Notes: a model not told the origin generated them from the sequence alone. A stretch of 64,000 bases of DNA from Gigantopelta aegis (GCF_016097555.1 NC_054706.1:45487728-45551727); one strand, 5' to 3'; positions 21,286 to 31,969 are shown, numbered from the stretch's first letter. Numbers and translations are program-made.

Positions 21286-22107
21286 TAACCCAGTGTCACT
21301 TTATATGGAGTTAAACCAGTCACTTTATATGATGTTAAACCTGTCACATTATATGGAGTTAAAACTGTGTTACTCTATATGGTGTTAAACCGGTGTCACT
21401 TTATATGGAGTTAAAGGTGTGTTACTATATGGAATTATACCTGTGACACTCTACAGTGCATATAGTGTTAAACCACAACCACTTTAAAGGGCAATGCCTG
21501 TGTCACTCTATATGGTGTTAAAGCAGTGTCACTAAATATGGCATTAAACCCATGTTAGCAGTTAAAACCAGTGGCATGCCTTAATATCAGCTTATGCCTG
21601 TTGGCCGAACCTAAAACCGTACGTGAGAGTAAAAACACAGTGTTTAAACCAAACCAGTTTCATTCAATAAGGAGTTAAAACATGAGTCACTCTATGCTGT
21701 ATATGGTGTCAAAACATGATCACGATATATGGTGTTAAACCAGTGTCACTTTCTATGATTTCACACCATACAGTGTTAACAAGTGTCACTTTAGTTAACA
21801 TTACGCCCCATGTCACTTTCTGTGCCATTGAACCCATATCACTGTGCAAATTTTGAGCAAATTTTATTTAATTTTACCAAATAATTTCATGTAATGATTG
21901 ATATTTTGTTGTAAAATAATAGTGTTTTTCCGGCAATTTGTCATGTTTAAAAGATATTTTCAACATTTTCTGCACACCCAGACCTAACCTTACTATTAAC
22001 CAGTGGTCATATTGTGATATATGACAATGGAGTCACTCTTTATTGTACACTACCATCACTCTATGTGGCATTAATCCAGTGTCACCTCGTACTGCATTAA
22101 ACAAGCA
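21286..22107. repeat. Degenerate ~28-bp array abutting the TXNDC15 stop codon
   Basis: Units of the type GTCACTCTATATGGTGTTAA with ACCAGT repeat through 21290-21870 and again 22020-22107, interrupted by ordinary AT-rich sequence at 21845-22015. The last unit runs into the reverse complement of the final TXNDC15 codons. On the minus strand this is presumably the TXNDC15 3' UTR. Confidence 0.8.
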
Positions 22108-22319
22108 TCACTCTATATGCTGGTGTTCCTGCCACAAGACTCGGACCCTGTTGATAGACTGTTGCCCGTAGTGGCTGTGTACAAACATCCAGCCGCTGCA
22201 GCCGATGACAAAGATCCAGGCAAGCCACAGCAGGTAGTCGGTGTCCGTTGTGGGCACGCTTGGCACGGGGCCGAGGTAGTCGCTCTCCGTGACATTCACT
22301 GTGCTGTTAGCATCCAAAC
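22108..22319 (-). CDS. TXNDC15: TXNDC15, last coding exon (transmembrane C-terminus)
   Basis: Encodes the end of thioredoxin domain-containing protein 15, an endoplasmic-reticulum/ciliary membrane protein needed for ciliogenesis in vertebrates. It starts after an acceptor TTTCAG with two bases that complete a Gly codon from the previous exon, giving ...NVTG then LDANSTVNVTESDYLGPVPS. A transmembrane helix follows (LLWLAWIFVIGCSGWMFV), then a short tail ending in LWQEHQHIE, comparable to the ...EQEHVE end of the human protein. NST and NVT are N-glycosylation sequons on the luminal side. The stop codon sits in the first unit of a tandem array. Confidence 0.85.
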
Positions 22320-22504
22320 CTGAAACATCAACATGTGAACAATCAACACGGCTCTGGAAATTGTTTTGTTTGCATGTCATTCACACACTTCTTGTTTTGT
22401 ATTTATAACCTATTTTTTGTCCATGAATTAAAAAGTTAAAAGTTTGTTTTGTTTAACAACACCAGTCACGGGTGTAGGAAGGTGCCAAAGGGGGGTCGGC
22501 ACAC

Positions 22505-22506
<2 letters not shown>

Positions 22507-22586
<80 letters not shown>
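22507..22586. repeat. (TA)n microsatellite, about 80 bp, plus C-run
   Basis: Perfect TA dinucleotide run followed by a C-run. It interrupts the tail of a SINE in the intron of TXNDC15. Confidence 0.95.
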
Positions 22587-22590
<4 letters not shown>

Positions 22591-22606
22591 CCCCCCCCCC
22601 TCCGTG

Positions 22607-23245
22607 CTCCTAGAGCACATTGATTAATTAATAATTGGTTATTGGATCGCAAACATTTGGAAATTCTGACTCATAGTCATCAGAGGAAGGAAGGAAATGG
22701 TTTATTGAACGACACACTCAACACATTTTATTTACGGTTATATGGCGTCAGACATATGGTTAAGGACCACACATATACTGAGGGAGGAAACCTGCTGTTG
22801 CCACTTCATGGGCTACTCTTTTCGATAAGCAGCAAGGGATCTTTTATATGCACCATCCCAAAGACAGGACAGCACATACCATGGCCTTTGATGTACCAGT
22901 CGTGGTGCACTGGTTGGAGCGAGAAATAGCCCAATGGGCCCACCGATGGGTATTGATCCCAAACCAACTGCACAAGTGACATCAAGCGAACCACTGGGCT
23001 ACGTCTCACCCACTAGTCATCAGAGGAAACCCGCTACATTTTTCCCAGTGCAGCAAGGGATCTTTTATATGCACTTTCCCACAAACAGGAAAGTACATAC
23101 CACATCCTTTGACTAGTTCTTGTACACTGGTTGGAATGAGAAAAAACACAATCAGTTGAATGGATCCACAGAGGTGCTTCGATCCTGCGATGCAAGCACC
23201 TCAAGTGAGCACTCAACTTACTGAGCTAAATCCTGCCCTGTCCAT
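22607..23245 (-). repeat. Outer SINE (S1-type tail) carrying an inner SINE
   Basis: The outer copy occupies 22436-22475 and 22607-22688, and resumes at 23014-23245. Its head ends in a tRNA-like sequence with GAGCTAAATCCTGCC. Its tail is also split by the (TA)n tract. Confidence 0.75.
22689..23013 (-). repeat. Inner SINE S2, with 15-bp target duplication
   Basis: Reverse-oriented S1 head with S2 tail. It is flanked by a perfect 15-bp direct repeat TAGTCATCAGAGGAA (22674-22688 and 23014-23028) that belongs to the outer SINE. Confidence 0.9.
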
Positions 23246-23280
23246 GCATTTAATTTTTGACATTTTATATGGTCATGATG

Positions 23281-23654
23281 GAAAGAAATGTTTTATTTAA
23301 CGATGCACTCAACACATTTTATTTACGGTTATATGGTTAAGGACCACACAGATTTTGAGAGGAAACCTGCTGTCGCCACTACATGGGCTACTCTTTTCCG
23401 ATTAGCAGCAAGGGATCTTTTATTTGCACTTCCCACAGGCAGGATAGCACAAACCATGGCCTTTGTTGAACCAGTTATGGATCACTGGTCGGTGTAAGTG
23501 GTTTACACCTACCCATTGAGCCGTGAGGAGCATTCACTCAGGGTTTGGAGTCGGGTATCTGGATTAAAAATCCCATGCCTCGACTGGGATCTGAACCCAG
23601 TACCTACCAGCCTGTAGACCGATGGCCTAACCACGGCACTACCGAGGCCGGTTG
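23281..23654 (-). repeat. SINE S3, full length
   Basis: Tail GAAATGTTTTATTTAACG first; head ends in CCGAGGCCGGTT. Close match to the copy at 2644. Confidence 0.85.
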
Positions 23655-23792
23655 GTCATGATGGGTTAGGCAAAAATGAAGTGGGTTACATGAATTCGTT
23701 TTGCATGACTCAAATAGTTAATGAAAATGTTCAGCTCTCAGAAACCTGAATCAAATGTATATTATACAGAGTGGGTCAACTGGGTTAGAGAG

Positions 23793-24072
23793 TTTTGTTT
23801 AACAACACCACTAGAGCACACTGATTTATTAACCATCGGCTATTGGATGTCAAACATTTGGCAATTTTTACATATAGTCTTAGAGAAGAAAGCCGCTACA
23901 TTTTCCCATTAGAAGCAACAGATCTTTTATATGCACCATTCTAGACAGGATAGTACATATCACAGCCTTTGATATATCAGTCGTGCTGCACTGGCTAGAA
24001 CGAGAAATAGCCCAACGAGCCCACCGATGGAGATCGATCCGAAACTGACTGCGCATCAGGCAGACCAGTGGC
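23793..24072 (-). repeat. SINE S1, full length
   Basis: Tail TTTTGTTTAACAACACCACT at 23793, core ATCTTTTATATGCACCATT, box-B region GGAGATCGATCCGAAAC near 24030. Confidence 0.8.
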
Positions 24073-24744
24073 CCATAACATTGTTACTCGTTACATAATT
24101 AAATATGCTAAAATCAGGGTGGAAAATTAATGGATAAAAAATCTGGAAGGGTCTTGAAAAGTGTGTGTGGGAGTATTACTGTGAAGTTTTCGTCAACAGG
24201 AACAGTTTTCCTGTTGTGCTAACATGCTAAATTTTAAAGAAGAAAAAAAAAGATGAATTTCTGCATTTACTATACATAAGTTAGTAGTTAGTAGTTTAAA
24301 AAAAAAAACAGTATGAAGTATGTAACCAGAAAAATATATGTCAGGGCACAATATTTCACAATAACTGTTGTTCTGTTCGTGTGTCAGTTACACAACTTTA
24401 AAATCACAAGAACTGCCAATTGGTTATGTGGTGAACAATTACATTCTAACATTGTAAGTACCATATACATGTATCAGTGATGAAAGCGAAAATCAGTTTA
24501 TGTTTCTGAACCACCAATTGAATGTAGCACAGAATCGTAGTTCAAGTATTTTAGATTAGGTAGGCCTAACTCATCGGTTACGAGAACTATAGTCAGGTAA
24601 TCAAACAATCGGTTACCTGGTAAGTAAAACTCATGTGAACGGACTTGTGATTACCTAAGATTTTGAAATATTGTCCCCTGCAGGTGTACAAAGATTGTAG
24701 TTCTTGACATGTACAGTTAGGTGCATTATTTACTGTAATCGTAC

Positions 24745-24875
24745 CTGTGACATTCTTCATAAACTGTATAAAAGTGTTGAAGTTGCGTTCTGTATGGTTG
24801 AATCTAACGGCTGATTTAGAAATGTGAAACAACATGATATTTGGTACTGCAACTGTTCCAAATCTTGCATTCAAG
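24745..24875 (-). CDS. TXNDC15: TXNDC15, middle exon (thioredoxin fold, C-terminal half)
   Basis: A 131-bp exon bounded by acceptor TTTACAG and donor G|GTACGA. Its first base completes an Asn codon with the two bases left by the upstream exon (AA|C), and its last base starts the Gly completed downstream. It encodes LNARFGTVAVPNIMLF, including the conserved cis-Pro of the thioredoxin fold (AVPNI), then SAVRFNHTERNF and TFIQFMKNVT. It matches the human TXNDC15 segment RFGTVAVPNILLF...RFNHTDR. Intron phases agree on both sides, which is strong support for a real spliced gene. The intron above contains the 21-bp minisatellite. Confidence 0.88.
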
Positions 24876-24904
24876 CTGTAAAGAAACAAAAGAATTACAG
24901 GAGT

Positions 24905-25290
24905 CATAATACATCATAGTACAAGAAAGATACATCACGGTACAGGGAAGATACATCATGGTACAGGAAAGATGCATCACGGGACAGGAAAGATACATCA
25001 CGGGACAGGAAAGATACATAACGGTACAGGAAAGATACATCATGGCACAGGAAAGATACATCATGTACCGGAAAGATACATCATGGCACATGAAAGATAC
25101 ATCACGGTACAGGGAAGATACATCATGGTACAGGAAAGATGCATCACGGGACAGGAAAGAGACATCACGGGACAGGAAAGATACATAATGGTACAGGAAA
25201 GATACATCATGGTACAGGAAAGATACATCATGGCACAGGAAAGATACATCATGGTACAAGAAAGATACATCAAGTACAGGAAAGACAAGT
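24905..25290. repeat. 21-bp minisatellite, about 18 units, in a TXNDC15 intron
   Basis: Unit AAGATACATCATGGTACAGG plus A, with CGG/TGG and TAC/GAC variants. It starts about 30 bp upstream of the splice acceptor of the middle exon. An eight-unit block is itself duplicated (see findings). The long open frames through it on both strands are a by-product of the period being a multiple of three. Confidence 0.95.
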
Positions 25291-26086
25291 GATAACTCCT
25301 GCTCTCCTCCACAAACTCGCCTGCAAAGCTGTAATACAGCTGCAAATTAAAAAAAATTACGAACTTCATTGCTCACCTGGCATTATTTGAGTGATCTTGA
25401 GCTTGCCTCGATTTTCGAAATAAAAGTTTTCATGATACATATAAATTGATGGATTATTTTTACTTAAATAACATACATGTATGTAATCAATGGAACAGTA
25501 CTCGTAAGCATTTTTGTGATAACATTTGAAAAATACAACAGCCTACTTTTGTTTTTGTTTTCTAAAGCTAAAACCATTTATGCATTGAGCAATACCAGTA
25601 TTTTGCAATATTTATCACTACACCCATGCACATATCACAATATTTATGGCAAATTATGGCAATATCCAAGGGACAATATTTCAAGTTCTAGAAGTTACTT
25701 CATATGATTTTACCTACAATGTAGATACGATAACCAAATGCAATAAGTGAGTTATCTCACAAACTGATTTTGCAATGAGAAATTATTTTTCAATTTGTCT
25801 ACTAGTTTCCAAAACTCAGCATAAAACATTTTTGGAATACATTTATTATTTTGGAATATATGTATAAAGTTCCATCGATTCTGAAATCTGCAACTTTTAA
25901 ATTGATCATTGGCCGTTTACTTACATTTAAAGTTGCATATCTGATCACATGAAAACAGAACAATGTTTTACATGGAATATTATGCCCTGGATATCCATCT
26001 CTACCAGGCCTTCCGATTTCACTTAAACGATCATTTCTGATACCGTGTTGGTAAAATTATGGAACCAAATTTTTTTTTCCCTCAGT
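25291..26086. other. TXNDC15 intron, AT-rich
   Basis: No gene or clear repeat. Confidence 0.35.
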
Positions 26087-26427
26087 CAGGGCTTCTAGAT
26101 TATGGTAGCCCCACTCCCATGGCTAGTGATATTCAGTGTCGGGCTAGTAAATAACTACTATTGCCATGCCCGATGGCTTGTGAAAAAGAAATGTCAAATG
26201 TTGCAATTAAGAATATCCTGACCCACTCCAACTCACAATGTTAGTGTTTTAAGCTCTATCTACCTCTTTAGGTGACATACATGTATATCTGATTATTACT
26301 ATTATTTAGTAAAACTGTATTAACTTAAAATAAAGTAGGGCTAGTGAATTTTTAATCCTGGCTAGAAATTTGTTTAAATCACTGATCCCATGGCTAGTGG
26401 ATTTTTAAAAAATTCTAGAAGCCCTAG
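26087..26427. mobile_element. MITE with AGGGCTTCTAGA termini in a TXNDC15 intron
   Basis: Left end CAGGGCTTCTAGATTATGG and right end AATTCTAGAAGCCCTAG form an inverted repeat of about 12 bp. CCATGGCTAGTG recurs inside near both ends. The terminus style suggests hAT, but an 8-bp duplication is not evident. Confidence 0.65.
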
Positions 26428-26590
26428 TTTCCCTTGATTATTACATCGAGTACGACTTTTCAGTGTCCGATGGGTTACCATGATCACAAGGCACGGAACC
26501 GAAAAAGTGTTTCCCATGAAATTTGAAATCCTATGGCCTGCTCTACTACACAGGAATTTGAATATATGCATGAAAAGCTTACTAACTTAC

Positions 26591-27311
26591 TTGCTAAACT
26601 GTGCAACATCCACGGCAAGCACCTCAAGCTGGGGAAATGCTCGAGCCATTGCATTATAGTGAGGAGCAGTTTTTGCACAAAAATGACACCACGGGGCATA
26701 AAATAAAACTAAGACGCAATCTGAAACTGTGTAGTTCTTATTAAAAGTTAGCATCTCGATCAGCACGGTGCCGTTCACAATCTCAACAACAGGTGGTCGG
26801 CTAGTAGCATTGGCAGTCAAATTTTTGCCTAAACACTGAAATTTAAATTTTTTATTGCCATCCGTTCCATTCTTGGAATCATTGTTGTTAGAAGTATTTT
26901 CGGCAGTGGTATTCCCCGGCAACACCAATGATAAGATATTTGGCGTGTGTTGAGAATCACTCGTTTCATTTTTGTCTTTTTCAGCCTGAACGTCTTCTTG
27001 GAATTCGTGAATAAACGGATTCAAGAAGCTTTTCACGAAATTTGTTAGAGAAAAAAACTTGTTGTCTTTGTTGTCAATCTTTTTTTCCACATGCTCAGTG
27101 ATAGTTGGTGCATCAAGAGCATTTTCAGTTGATGTTTTGGATTGGTCAGCAATAGTCTCTCCACTAACTCCAGGTTCTGTATTCTGTATGGCTATTGGCT
27201 GATCGGACTGTGTGTATAATATCTTGGTTTCTTCAGTTTCAGTTTTTTCTTTTTGTATATTACTAGAAGCCAATTCTTGACACATAATTCTAGCAAATGG
27301 TGCAGTTAAAA
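26591..27311 (-). CDS. TXNDC15: TXNDC15, large exon (luminal region and thioredoxin active site)
   Basis: A 721-bp exon between an acceptor (TTTCTTTTCAG, ends 27312) and a consensus donor GTAAGT at 26590. It encodes a long, acidic, low-complexity luminal region with several Asn-glycosylation sequons (NTTAEN, NKNETS), then a thioredoxin domain: VLVLFYAPWCHFCAKTAP, FPQLEVLAVDVAQFS. The active-site motif is CHFC, at about 26677-26688. Two bases at each end are shared with neighbouring exons. The frame stays open to an upstream Met at 27360, but that part crosses the acceptor and reads intron, so the real start with its signal peptide should lie in an exon above 27311 that I could not identify. 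Confidence 0.88.
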
Positions 27312-27529
27312 CTGAAAAGAAAGAAGAAAAGAAATAAATTGTAAAGTATTTAGTGTACATATATCTTAAGTGGTTAACAAATGAATTAATTCCATATTGG
27401 TGATATTAATTACTTTACAAACTAAATCTACTCTATATTTGTCCATGTTTCCATAATTTGTGTACAATACCAGAATTACCTAGGTAAAATGCAAAGTTTA
27501 AGCAGCCACATCTAGAACCTTTAGCAGTT

Positions 27530-27700
27530 TCAGTTCAATTTATTTCTGTGCTTATATCCAATTAAGATTCAAGCACGCTGTCCTGGGCACACACCTCAGC
27601 TATCTGGACTGTCTTTCCAGGACAGTAGGTTTGTTGTTAGTGGATAGTGAGAGAGAAGAGGGTGTAGTGGTCTTACACCTACCCACTGAGTCGTTGAAAG
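27530..27700 (-). repeat. SINE S4, 3' two-thirds
   Basis: Reverse orientation: GTGCTTATATCCAATTAAG, CTGTCCTGGGCACACACC, then ACACCTACCCACTGAGTCG; the head is missing. Confidence 0.8.
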
Positions 27701-27998
27701 TGTCTTCAGAATTTATATTGAATGCCAACATGGTCTATGGTGAAATATACTGCACAGACTGTGTCCCTGTAGGACCATTTCTGTTTGGTTGGAAATGATT
27801 AGGGCCGAATTTACAAAGCCTGTTTTTGATTTACACTGGTGTATCTACATATATTTACAATGCATTTAAAAATAAAAAATTGTAAATTCGGCTATTTGTG
27901 TGCTAACAACTAGTGATGGGAATCAGTTAAAATATTATCACTGGTTATGATTAGTTTCCACCAACCGATTATAAAAAAAAAAAAAGTAGAAACAAAAA

Positions 27999-28240
27999 AC
28001 GTTTGTTTCATTTAATGACACCACTAGAACACATTGATTAATTAAACATCGGCTACTGGATGTCAAACATTTGGTAATTATGACTCCTAGTCATCAAAAG
28101 AAACATGTTACACTTTTCCATTAAAAGCAAAGGATCTTTTATGTGCAGTTTCCCACGGACAGGAAAGCACATACCAAGGCCTTTGACCAGTTGTGATGCA
28201 ACGCAAGCACATCAGGTGAGGGCTCAACTGAGTGAGATTA
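27999..28240 (-). repeat. SINE, S1-type tail
   Basis: Tail GTTTGTTTCATTTAATGACACC, core AAGGATCTTTTATGTGCAGTT, head fragment CACATCAGGTGAGGGCTCAAC with box-A-like end, similar to the outer SINE near 23200. Confidence 0.75.
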
Positions 28241-28244
28241 ATAG

Positions 28245-28382
28245 TTTCTGGCATGAGTCCTTTTGTAGATGGTTTTTCGGACACGAGTCTCAAGAAAATC
28301 AATCTTTGGAGCGAGCTCCATGGATTGATTTTCTTGAGATGAGTGTCAGAAAAACCATCTACAAAAGGACGAGTGCCAGAAA
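28245..28382. repeat. Hairpin, 138 bp, arms about 58 bp
   Basis: The left arm starts TTTCTGGCATGAGTCC and reaches TCAAGAAAATCAATC; the right arm is its near-perfect complement ending in GAGTGCCAGAAA, with a loop of about 20 bp containing GGAGCGAGCTCC, itself a palindrome. It is probably a foldback MITE. Confidence 0.9.
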
Positions 28383-28399
28383 TATTTTCTAGCACAACC

Positions 28400-29593
28400 T
28401 GTCTCATAAATTTAATTATTAATTTAGTCTAACTATACTGTAAGTCTCTTCATTTTATTTTTGTAACGTGACGCCACCTCTAAGCTGACACCCATGTTAC
28501 GTCACGAGTGTGAAAGCATACAGTGGTGTCGAGAAGACCTACTCATATTATGTGACGTCATATACTACTTTGTTTAAAAAATGACGTAATCAACTGGTAG
28601 CAACTGCCGTGTACATTCTAATATTAACCAATGAAAAGTGCTAGAATGACATATTCTTACCCATTGGAATATTTATAAATGTATCATCAATGTCCCTAAC
28701 TGCATTATGCTTCAAACTCTGTATGGTTTGTTTTCTCGTGCACGGTTTGCACAATCAACATCTGATTTGTTGTTGTCTGCTTGTTGTTCATTTGTGAGGT
28801 TTTTCTTTGCAGTTTGGGAATAATTTTCACTAACAATGAAGTTCAGACAAGTTAGTATTTAAATACAAAACTTTACAAAACCATAAAACCATTAATTTTA
28901 CCAAGTCATTCTTGTTTATTCCTTAAAATTACCATTATTGGGCCATTTGACTTGAGTGAAATTGAGTGAAAATGGAGAAAGATGAATTAACATCTGGTGT
29001 GTCTCATGACCTCACACGTACCAGATCAACATGGTCAAATTATTACCTTTGTATGATATTCATCTGTCTTTTTAGAATTGTTTTATTTATTATATTTAAT
29101 TTGCAAAAGGTATACAGCATTTTCTGTTCCCTAGCCCGGTTCACGTGTGTATCTACAGAATGTCAACATTAGACTACCACATGTATTTAATCTCTTCACA
29201 ACAGAAACTGGCATGATTATTAACATTTGTTCATTAATTTTGATAATAAATTGAACAAGGTAAAACATTATTTCATTAAAAAGACAATTTACATTACAGT
29301 GCGAGTACACAGAAACCATTTCCCATTAATAGGCCGGCACCAAAGTTAAAACACTTGTCCAAAATACGGCGACAAGGTGCCAAGTGAGCTATGACACTAA
29401 ACAAGTCAGGATATTGACCATTGATGTCTGCTGTATGATTTCGTTTTTGAAATCAGATTAGGTCCTGAATAATATGGCGACTTCAACTTCTCACTACAGC
29501 TAGTAACTTGGTGACTTCAACTGACTTTCAGCGAAAACAAACCCCGCTCATTTCGTTGGCAAGATTAAGGCCAGCAAGTGTTGCTAGCGATCA
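28400..29593. other. Region upstream of TXNDC15 exons, no clear gene
   Basis: AT-rich with small GC islands. The first TXNDC15 exon and promoter may lie here, but no ATG with a hydrophobic leader and matching donor could be supported. Confidence 0.3.
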
Positions 29594-29614
29594 TGGGGCA
29601 AAAAGAGGTACCGG
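29594..29614 (+). CDS. Candidate tiny first exon (MGQKEVP)
   Basis: The context GCGATCATGG gives ATGGGGCAAAAAGAGGTACC followed at once by GGTAAGC, a good 5' splice site. It would encode MGQKEVP with an N-terminal Gly. No downstream exon was recognised before the transposon at 29900, so this is only a possibility. Confidence 0.12.
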
Positions 29615-29899
29615 TAAGCTGACTGCTATTGTTAATATTTCCTTTTAAACAATTTTAATCGAAGTGTTTGTTCACTGTACACATTTCAGAAACATGTTAT
29701 TTTTCATGTAGTGGCCTTACAAATTGAAAATGACAAACCGTACATGCCCAATAGGTTAATTTTTGCTAATTTTTTCATGCATGTGCATGAAACATTGCAC
29801 CTTTTCCTGTTCACAGGATGGTGCTTCACTTTTGTTTATTAGAATGGAGTAATTTTCAGTCCACATTGTTTGTTTTTGTTTACGTTAGCTGACTGGGTA

Positions 29900-31036
29900 G
29901 CCCGAGTACTCTGACGGTAAGAAGGAAGGAAATGTTTTATTTAACACACTCAACACATTTTATTTACAGTTATATGGCGTCGGACTTGTGTTTGAGGAAC
30001 ACCCAGATATTGAGTGAGAAAACCCACTGTCGCCACTTCATGGGCTGCTCTTTTAGGTTAGCAGAAAGGGATCTTTTATATGTACCATCCCACAGACAGG
30101 ATAGTACATATCACAGCCTTTGTTACACCAGTTGTGGAGTACTGGCTGGAATGAGAAATAGCCCAATGGGCCAACCGAAGTGAATCAATCCTAGATAGAT
30201 GGTGCATCAGGCAAGCACTGTACCACTGAGCTATGTCCCCCCCCCCCCCCACCCCCCACGGTAAAAGAGCTAGACGGACATTTTGACAGTTGTTAAAAAC
30301 TATCTTACAGTCATAGACCAACCTATGTAATTTGTTTGCAATCCCTGCCCACCAAATGGTTGTCAAAGATTCACGCTCTACCACAACAATCCTATGTTTA
30401 ATGTCAAATACCTTTACATCAATATTTTTTTTCTCACTTTTCAAAATTTGGTCTCCACATTTGACAATTTTCTGTGTTGTGTCGAATAATTCTTTTTCGG
30501 AAGTTACAGTTACATCAAAAACATCACTTTATGTTTGTGCAGCACTGGGCCCACCTTTGAATTCCAGTTCTCTGAAAATGTCCACTTTTATGCTCGAAAT
30601 GTTCTTTGCAACATGCACATTCCATCGCAAAAACACAAAACAAAACTTTAAATGGTATGAGATAACCCTTAGAAAGGAGAATCACAGAATGGGCTGTGAT
30701 ATCAGATCATGTGACGCTACGCCACGATATAGGTCAGCGAGCTTGGAATACTGCTGGCAAAGTTTGCCAAAGCTTAGCTGAAAGCGGGTGCTGTCAGGTT
30801 TCTTCCTGAAGTGTGTGTATTAATGATTAATATGTGGATCTTTTTTAATCACGGAACTAAAAAATGATCAGTGTATAAAGGTATTTGATGTCAAACAAAG
30901 GATTATTGTGGTATTAGAGAGGGAATCTTGGACTAACATTCGGTGGGCAGCGATTGTGAAAATATTACATAGGTTCGTCTCCAACTGTAAGAGTTTTAAC
31001 AACTGTCCAACTACCTTTCTTTCAGAGTACTCGGGA
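29900..31036. mobile_element. Long-TIR element, CCCGAGTACTC family, copy 3 (1.1 kb)
   Basis: Termini GCCCGAGTACTCTGACGG and CAGAGTACTCGGGA, each flanked by TA. The inverted arms continue for roughly 180 bp or more (CAACCTATGTAAT, CTGCCCACC, ATTGTGGTA region) once the inserted SINE is set aside. It is longer than the two hairpin copies and retains about 700 bp of internal sequence, with one open frame (30332-30781) that I cannot assign. Confidence 0.75.
29921..30257 (-). repeat. SINE S2 inserted in the long-TIR element
   Basis: Tail AAGGAAATGTTTTATTTAAC first, head ending in GAGCTATGTCCC plus a C-run. Flanked by the 7-bp direct repeat ACGGTAA (29914-29920 and 30258-30264), which lies in the TIR of the host element. 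Confidence 0.85.
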
Positions 31037-31809
31037 TACTGATTGAGTAAAATATCAGACCATTACCTCTCTAGTTTTAGTTAGAAGAGTTAGGGTTAGT
31101 TAAATTTACATGTAGTTATGGTTAGTTTTTAGTTTAGAGTCAGCTACATTACCTCTTTATACATGTATCAATATAATGCGGGGATGGGGGTAACAGATGA
31201 ACATCTTTGCTCTCCCGTTAGTTACAGATTTCGAGTAAACAAGGATATGTGGACAACAACTTGAACAAGTATCCCCAAACAATAACGTCAGATATATACG
31301 TTATAATAATGTTATACAATAAAGAGTAACGGTAGGAAAATTCCAATTGAACAGATTTTTGATATCTTCTCAAAAAATAAATAACATACCGTATTTAACA
31401 ACAAAAAGTTACACAATACTATAATCGTAAATGATCATGTTTGCTTTAAAAATAGTGTTTATGTAACAAACTTACAACTAACTTACATGTATTTGTTCAA
31501 CATATGTCTAAAGTTGATTTACAATTCCTAGATGCGATGCGTATGACATTTTTTTCAGTTTTTCACAAGGCTGACAACTCTCATTATTTTTGTGTATTTT
31601 CCTCCTCCTATGCTAATAAATGCAAATTATACGAATGATCATTTTGTGACCAAAATTGACCAGGTTAGAAACGTTAGAGACAAACTGGGTTTTGGGCCTA
31701 TTTCGGGTGACCGTAGGCGTCTATCACTGTATACAGTGTATGATGTGTATCACGATTATGATAGAAAACAAACTAATTCTAACAAATATATATATATTGT
31801 AATTGTTAT
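31037..31809. other. Intergenic AT-rich sequence
   Basis: No structure beyond short repeats such as TAGTTAGGGTTAGTTA near 31080-31140. Confidence 0.3.
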
Positions 31810-31944
31810 GGGGAAAATAAGGAACTCTTGCCGAAGTGTCTTACCTTTACTCTTTATATATGTAACTATAGTATTTGTATTAGGGGTTTCTGTTTGGGGG
31901 TACCTGTCATGTGGACCGCCGGTTTTCGATCAGTCAAGATCAAA
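31810..31944 (+). CDS. Candidate first exon of a type II membrane protein
   Basis: From ATGGGGAAAATAAGG (G at -3 and G at +4) the frame encodes a short basic cytoplasmic tail MGKIRNSCR, then a hydrophobic segment VLPLLFIYVTIVFVLGVSVW, then a Cys/Pro-containing luminal start. A weak donor CAG|GTCAAT follows at about 31954. The layout is that of a type II anchor such as a Golgi enzyme, but no downstream exon is visible and the frame may be chance. Confidence 0.2.
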
Positions 31945-31969
31945 GACCCAGGTCAATGTTGGAATATAA

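Noticed and set aside
24905-25290. CRISPR-like regular repeats
   Set aside because: Units are contiguous 21-bp copies without unique spacers, in a spliced animal gene's intron; it is a minisatellite.
24816-25369. Long open frames with YHDVSFL- and GKIHHGT-type repeats on both strands
   Set aside because: They follow from a 21-bp period free of stops in several frames, and overlap an exon and intron of TXNDC15 in the wrong frame.
27312-27360. Signal-peptide-like start MYTKYFTIYFFSSFFSVL for TXNDC15
   Set aside because: This stretch reads through a polypyrimidine tract and the splice acceptor at 27312-27313, so the hydrophobic run is most likely intron sequence rather than the true leader.
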